Source: Robiginitalea aurantiaca | GTDB lineage: Bacteria > Bacteroidota > Bacteroidia > Flavobacteriales > Flavobacteriaceae | DNA: 64,000 nucleotides | Reading direction: 5' to 3' | NCBI RefSeq assembly: GCF_030380815.1 | Contig: NZ_JAUDUY010000003.1 | Coordinates: 248,001-312,000 of the forward strand | Part shown: piece after piece, positions 62,667 to 64,000 of the stretch | How positions within the stretch are numbered: position 1 is the first letter of the stretch | Layout: each line of letters begins with the position of its first letter | Program-made: the position numbers and the translations under genes | The notes under the pieces: generated by a model | What the model saw: the letters and a program-made list of their open reading frames with translations, nothing else | Told to the model about the DNA's origin: nothing | The model's database searches: none

Positions 62667-63770
62667 ATGATTATTGGGATTCCTAAAGAAATCAAGAATA
62701 ACGAAAGCCGGGTGGGAATGACTCCTGCCGGGGTTCTCGAACTAACTCATAAGGGGCACGAAGTATTTGTCCAATCCGGTGCAGGCGTGGGTAGCGGCTT
62801 CACAGATGAGGACTATTTAAAAGTAGGGGCACAGATCCTCGACACCATTGCTGAGGTTTATGGAATGAGCGAGATGATTGTAAAGGTCAAAGAGCCGATT
62901 CGGGAAGAATATAAACTGATAAAGAAAGGGCAGATTGTATTCACCTATTTCCATTTTGCCTCGAGTGAACCGCTCACCCGGGCAATGATCGAGAGCCAGG
63001 CTGTATGCATTGCCTATGAAACCGTGGAAGATGAAGAAAGAACCCTTCCCCTGCTAACCCCAATGTCTGAGGTCGCCGGACGAATGGCAATACAACAGGG
63101 AGCGAAATACCTCGAAAAACCGGTCAAGGGACGTGGCGTTCTACTCGGGGGTGTTCCCGGAGTTCCTCCGGGTCGGGTATTGGTGCTCGGAGCCGGAACT
63201 GTGGGTATCCAGGCCGCCAAAATGGCTGCAGGGCTGGGGGCCCATGTAACAGTGTTGGATGTCAATATGAAGCGATTGCGGTATGTCAATGATGTCATGC
63301 CACCTCATGTTGTTACAGAGTTTTCAAACGAATACAATATTCGAAAGCATATTAAATCTCATGACCTGATTGTAGGGGGTGTCTTGATCAAAGGGGCCAA
63401 GGCTCCCAAGTTAATTACCCGTGATATGCTCAAATCCATGACTCCCGGCACAGTGATCGTCGATGTTGCAGTGGACCAGGGTGGGTGCGTTGAGACTTCG
63501 AAACCCACCACGCACGAAGATCCGGTATTCATTATCGATGATGTAGTGCATTACTGTGTGGCCAATATGCCTGGAGCCGTGCCTTATACCTCGACACTCG
63601 CACTTACCAATGTCACGCTCCCCTACGTACTCAGTCTGGCAGAAAAGGGATGGGAGAAGGCCTGTTCTGAAGATGCTTCTCTACAGAAGGGACTGAATAT
63701 TGTTCACGGAGAGGTCGTTTACGAGGAAATCTTAGAAACTTTCGGCCCTCTCGAGGGTGTGACAGTATAG
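62667..63770 (+). CDS. ald: Alanine dehydrogenase
   Basis: Ald reversibly converts alanine to pyruvate and ammonia with NAD, linking carbon and nitrogen flow. The 367-aa protein starts MIIGIPKEIKNNESRVGMTP, has the substrate Lys in IVKVKEPIREEY, the His in FTYFHFAS, the NAD-binding Rossmann motif VLGAGTVGIQAAKMAAGLG, and the later VVDVAVDQGGCVETSKPTTHEDP in outline, all typical. The ATG at 62667 follows an AT-rich promoter region whose box I cannot assign confidently. Confidence 0.96.
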   Translation: MIIGIPKEIKNNESRVGMTPAGVLELTHKGHEVFVQSGAGVGSGFTDEDYLKVGAQILDTIAEVYGMSEMIVKVKEPIREEYKLIKKGQIVFTYFHFASSEPLTRAMIESQAVCIAYETVEDEERTLPLLTPMSEVAGRMAIQQGAKYLEKPVKGRGVLLGGVPGVPPGRVLVLGAGTVGIQAAKMAAGLGAHVTVLDVNMKRLRYVNDVMPPHVVTEFSNEYNIRKHIKSHDLIVGGVLIKGAKAPKLITRDMLKSMTPGTVIVDVAVDQGGCVETSKPTTHEDPVFIIDDVVHYCVANMPGAVPYTSTLALTNVTLPYVLSLAEKGWEKACSEDASLQKGLNIVHGEVVYEEILETFGPLEGVTV

Positions 63771-63853
63771 ATCCCAGGGACTGACAGGATTTCAGAAGAA
63801 TTGTCCAATTCCCCTTCCGGGGATTATGGCGAGGTTTTTGCTTTAAGTTTTGC

Positions 63854-63861
63854 TACTTTTA
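63854..63861 (+). promoter_or_regulatory. Promoter -7-like box of the metallopeptidase gene
   Basis: TACTTTTA has one mismatch to TAnnTTTG and lies 19 nt before the ATG at 63881. Confidence 0.4.
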
Positions 63862-63880
63862 GTAACCTTAAACTGAAATT

Positions 63881-64000
63881 ATGGGAATTACAGGATATTA
63901 TATTCTAATCGGCGGGATTGCGCTGATTAGCTGGTTGGTGAGTTCACGCCTGAAAAGTAAGTTCCGGCATTATTCCAAGGTGCATTTGCAGAATGGGATG
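63881..64000 (+). CDS. Zinc metallopeptidase, YugP-like (partial, runs off window)
   Basis: Only the first 40 codons are in the window. Translation gives MGITGYYILIGGIALISWLV followed by SSRLKSKFRHYSKVHLQNGM. This is a single N-terminal membrane helix followed by the KSKFxxYSKxxLxNGM pattern typical of neutral zinc metallopeptidases related to YugP. The HExxH motif lies beyond the window end, so the catalytic call cannot be checked here. Confidence 0.7.
   Translation, partial: MGITGYYILIGGIALISWLVSSRLKSKFRHYSKVHLQNGM

Overview
The window comes from a member of the Bacteroidota, almost certainly a marine-type Flavobacteriaceae. The evidence is gliding/type IX secretion genes gldE and gldD beside mutY-ssb, a DUF4270 lipoprotein next to glmS, two TonB-dependent receptors, atpD-atpC separated from the rest of the ATP synthase genes, and many lineage promoters of the TAnnTTTG type in place of clear Shine-Dalgarno sites. 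GC looks even along the window. I see no insertion sequence, prophage, integrase, CRISPR array, rRNA or tRNA, so this reads as ordinary chromosomal backbone with a few accessory loci.

Layout. 1-7.1 kb: DUF4270 lipoprotein, glmS, a roughly 535-bp gap that may hold a small membrane ORF, then a 916-aa TonB-dependent receptor. 7.2-9.1 kb: atpD and atpC between clear terminators. 9.3-16.2 kb: biotin locus bioF, DUF2007, bioD, bioA, a beta-ketoacyl synthase, bioB, then a JmjC-like cupin. 16.2-23.3 kb: GNAT-fold protein, fatty-acid hydroxylase, recX, a debranching-enzyme-like lipoprotein, RNase G, an unlisted 29-aa very basic protein, and HU. 23.4-26.8 kb: mutY-ssb-gldE-gldD. 26.8-33.2 kb: PLP dehydratase, lipoprotein, EamA exporter, an active/inactive M16 peptidase pair, DUF4199. 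33.3-36.6 kb: rplU (extended)-rpmA, ahcY, phosphopantetheinyl transferase. 36.6-42.1 kb: thiamine locus, with a YkoF-like protein, PnuC/PnuT transporter, NadR-like kinase and DUF4301, followed by a TPP riboswitch driving a TonB receptor. 42.1-49.9 kb: degenerate Rieske-like lipoprotein, greA, HIT, histidine kinase, flavin reductase, DUF3127 with an SSB-like tail, AtoE transporter, aat, tag. 50.0-55.1 kb: TetR, ABC, HlyD and TolC-like genes overlapping as one operon. 55.2-64 kb: one-cysteine thioredoxin, TonB-like protein, truB, uppP, DUF3098, ftsX, leuS, alanine dehydrogenase and the start of a zinc metallopeptidase.

How the genes work together. Two vitamin systems dominate. Biotin is made from a pimeloyl precursor by BioF/A/D/B with an embedded ketosynthase. 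Thiamine appears to be imported: the outer-membrane receptor is under TPP riboswitch control, while the inner-membrane transporter and a possible trapping kinase sit in a separately promoted operon upstream. The most unusual system is the TetR-ABC-HlyD-TolC operon. Its ABC subunit keeps Walker A but has lost the consensus residues of Walker B, signature, Q-loop and H-loop, so it may be a non-hydrolytic or hetero-partnered export complex. A recurring feature is a -7 promoter box ending 4-5 nt before the start codon, suggesting leaderless mRNAs for several genes.
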